Of a stretch of 64,000 nucleotides of DNA, positions 57,789 to 64,000 are shown in pieces (within the stretch, counting starts at the first letter, position 1; each line of letters begins with the position of its first letter). The notes beneath the pieces are model-generated. The model worked only from the letters and a program-made list of their open reading frames with translations, had not been told where the DNA came from and did no database searches. Origin of the DNA: Roridomyces roridus (lineage: Eukaryota; Basidiomycota; Agaricomycetes; Agaricales; Mycenaceae); assembly GCA_029378245.1 (NCBI GenBank), contig JARKIF010000002.1, forward strand, positions 1,426,001 to 1,490,000, in the 5' to 3' direction. The translations under genes were made by a program, and so were the position numbers.

Positions 57789-59648
57789 ATGATACTTGAC
57801 GACCCCGAGACTGGGCTCACTAAACCTGCGGCGGTAGCCTCGTCTATACCGACCCTCCGGCTCCCAGAGGCAGTGGCAGGCCGCTCCGCTTCACCCCTAC
57901 CTGACTATGAAACCTCCCAAGCACAACACGACATAATCTTTCCCAAACCCTCTCATTTTCCTCAGCGCTTCGACTCTCGCTACTGGAGATGGTCTTTTTG
58001 GGCCCTATCCATATATGTTTTCCTCTCCATTGTCATCGGCATCCCGATACTTGCGACTGTGGGTTCCATCCACTTCATTCCATGGCTCCGACTCACCCCC
58101 AGACAGCAAATAGCCTACCGCAAGAGCCACCAGCCGTCACCACCGCCGAAAGATTATCAAGTATTTCTCGACGATGGCGATGACCAGGCAGCAAGGCCAT
58201 ACATGCCTGCCGTGGGCGGGATGTTGATGGCGAATAGCTCGATCGCATGCGACGACTGGGACTCTTTGACTATGGCAGGCTCACTTTTCCAAACCACGTA
58301 CGTCCTACGGTTTCCGAACTCCGACGTCGTATTGAATAACTGGTCAAACCCCTAGCGCCCAGCACGCCTTGTCTGCTACGGGCCTCATATCCATCAGGTC
58401 TGCTCATTCCATAACAAGAGACTCGCTCGATAACCGAACCTATATCCATCAGGTCAAATGCCACAGATGAGGTCGTACCACACCCTGGGGGAATGAATAA
58501 CCTCACCGTCGACTTTAACGACGATCCCGATCAGACTGCCGTCGTTTTCCGCGTCACACTGACAGCGTCGTCGGCGGCTCTGCGCGACCAGGTTCACATC
58601 TGCTTCAACTCTGCCCAAGGAAACCCAGACCGTGGGCTCTCTGTCTACGTGCGAACGTTCTCACTCCTTATTCTTCATTGTGCTGACGGTTACCCTAGTT
58701 TCCTTCCTATGTAAACGCGACTGATGTCCTGGCGATGGACATTCGAGTTTTGTTCCCTCAAGCACGCAGTACCCTCACGGACTTGGTGACCTACCTGCCC
58801 ATGTTTGACCAATACTTTGGAGCACTCAGCTCCAAAGTAACTGTTCAAAACATCAACATAGCCGGTGCCGGTCTCTCCATACTGTGCCAAGTAAGTGACC
58901 CGCAGTGACGTTTTTTTTCCCATCTCATGTTTCTAGTCTTTGCGAGCGAACAATATTGCAGTCAAGACGTCTTTCGCTTCAATAGCGGGGATCTTCAATG
59001 TGACGCAATCGCTCAAGTTGGATAATATCGAAGGGTGAGTAGACCTGGCGATCCTTCCAATTCCACCTCAATGTCTGCAGATCTATACAAAGCAACATCA
59101 CCTTGACCAACAATCCCTCAACAAGAACGCCAACATATTTGACCCTGGATACTGGGAACAGGTGCGTCTTTCATGACATTCTGGGCCTGGATTCACTAAC
59201 GACAACCAGTGATATCAATGCGGACGTCGTCATGGTGGCTCCCACCAGTTCCAGCGAGTATCCGCCGCAGTTCAATGGCCACGTCAAGACGTTCAATGGC
59301 TCACTGGCCTTGAATGTCACCCACGGCAAGATGACTCAGCCTGCGATGCTTGATCTGCTTGTCGAGAACAACCAAGCGCTCACCAGCTTGGGTTTGGACT
59401 CCAAGTTTGCGGGTTTGTACGACCTTCGCACGAAGTTGTCATGGGTGCAAGTTGGTCATGTGCAGAACCTGGTGGATCCAACAGGCCATTCACGGCAGTG
59501 GAATCTGGATGTCGATTCCCAGTCGACAGCCACGATACGGGGGTGGCTGGGTTTTGGGTCGCGACCAACAGGGTCGCCACAACCCATGATGGGGAGCGTA
59601 AGGGCTACTTCGACACTCGGTCCTATCTTTTTGGATGTCGGTTCATGA
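57789..59648 (+). CDS. Agaricomycete single-pass membrane protein of unknown function
   Basis: The start at 57789 begins MILDDPETGLTKPAAVASSI. A cytosolic Pro-rich N-terminus precedes one membrane helix (FWALSIYVFLSIVIGIPILA). The long remainder is beta-strand-rich and probably extracellular, with many N-x-S/T sites (NVTQSLKLDN; NITLTNNPS; FNGSLALNVTHGKM). Near the end comes RQWNLDVDSQSTATIRGWLG, FGSRPTG. The pattern of an adhesin-like beta-helix repeated between short introns recalls agaricomycete proteins annotated DUF7330, but I cannot confirm this. Several introns keep frame; the stop is at 59646-59648. Confidence 0.65.
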
Positions 59649-59753
59649 CACTTACTCTACTAATTTATATTGGGCATCCTGTATTTCTGCTGTACTGCTT
59701 AGAAAAAAAGAACATCCGAAAAAAAAAGTTGTAAGCTGCTGTCGACCAAATGA

Positions 59754-64000
<4,247 letters not shown>

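Overview
The window is nuclear DNA of a filamentous basidiomycete, almost certainly an Agaricomycete. Genes are dense, on both strands, and cut by many short (about 45-60 nt) GT-AG introns. Several families are typical of mushroom-forming fungi: DUF6533 and DUF6535 membrane proteins, an F-box/LRR protein, a Plavaka/Tnp2-like DNA transposon and a Zn2Cys6 regulator. No rRNA, tRNA, CRISPR array or bacterial-style operon was recognised.

Layout. 0-16.8 kb: a DUF6533 membrane protein (runs off the left edge), a Ctp1/CtIP/Sae2 DNA-end-resection factor, a gene ending in a HicA-like domain, proteasome subunit alpha3, an SPT23/MGA2-type regulator, a DUF6535 protein, a CTR copper transporter and SPO11. 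16.8-27.1 kb: an F-box/LRR protein, PRMT1/HMT1, a BRI3-like protein, a SET/SMYD protein, a multi-pass membrane protein of unknown family and a HAC1/Cib1-like bZIP of the unfolded protein response. 27.4-44.4 kb: a PNGase A family glycoamidase, an APC-type permease, a Pro/Ser-rich unknown protein, U2SURP/SR140, vigilin/SCP160 and ERG2 sterol C8-isomerase. 45.1-55.5 kb: a transposon island made of a long-TIR element, a non-autonomous element carrying a second copy of itself inserted inside it, and a 6.2-kb coding element with transposase and accessory gene. 55.8-64 kb: ERO1, an unknown single-pass membrane protein, ATP sulfurylase (MET3) and a Zn2Cys6/fungal_trans regulator that runs off the right edge.

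Themes. SPO11 makes meiotic double-strand breaks and Ctp1 processes their ends; the two lie about 11 kb apart. The HAC1-like bZIP is divergent from the PNGase A gene, and ERO1, a classical target of this response, lies 29 kb away. Several gene pairs are divergent and share intergenic regions of only 0.13-0.3 kb.

Caution. Many otherwise convincing genes, including the essential proteasome subunit, need one-base frame corrections, often in or beside homopolymers. This suggests residual sequencing or assembly errors at least as much as gene decay. Coordinates of multi-exon genes are the span from start codon to stop; exons are given where I could place them.
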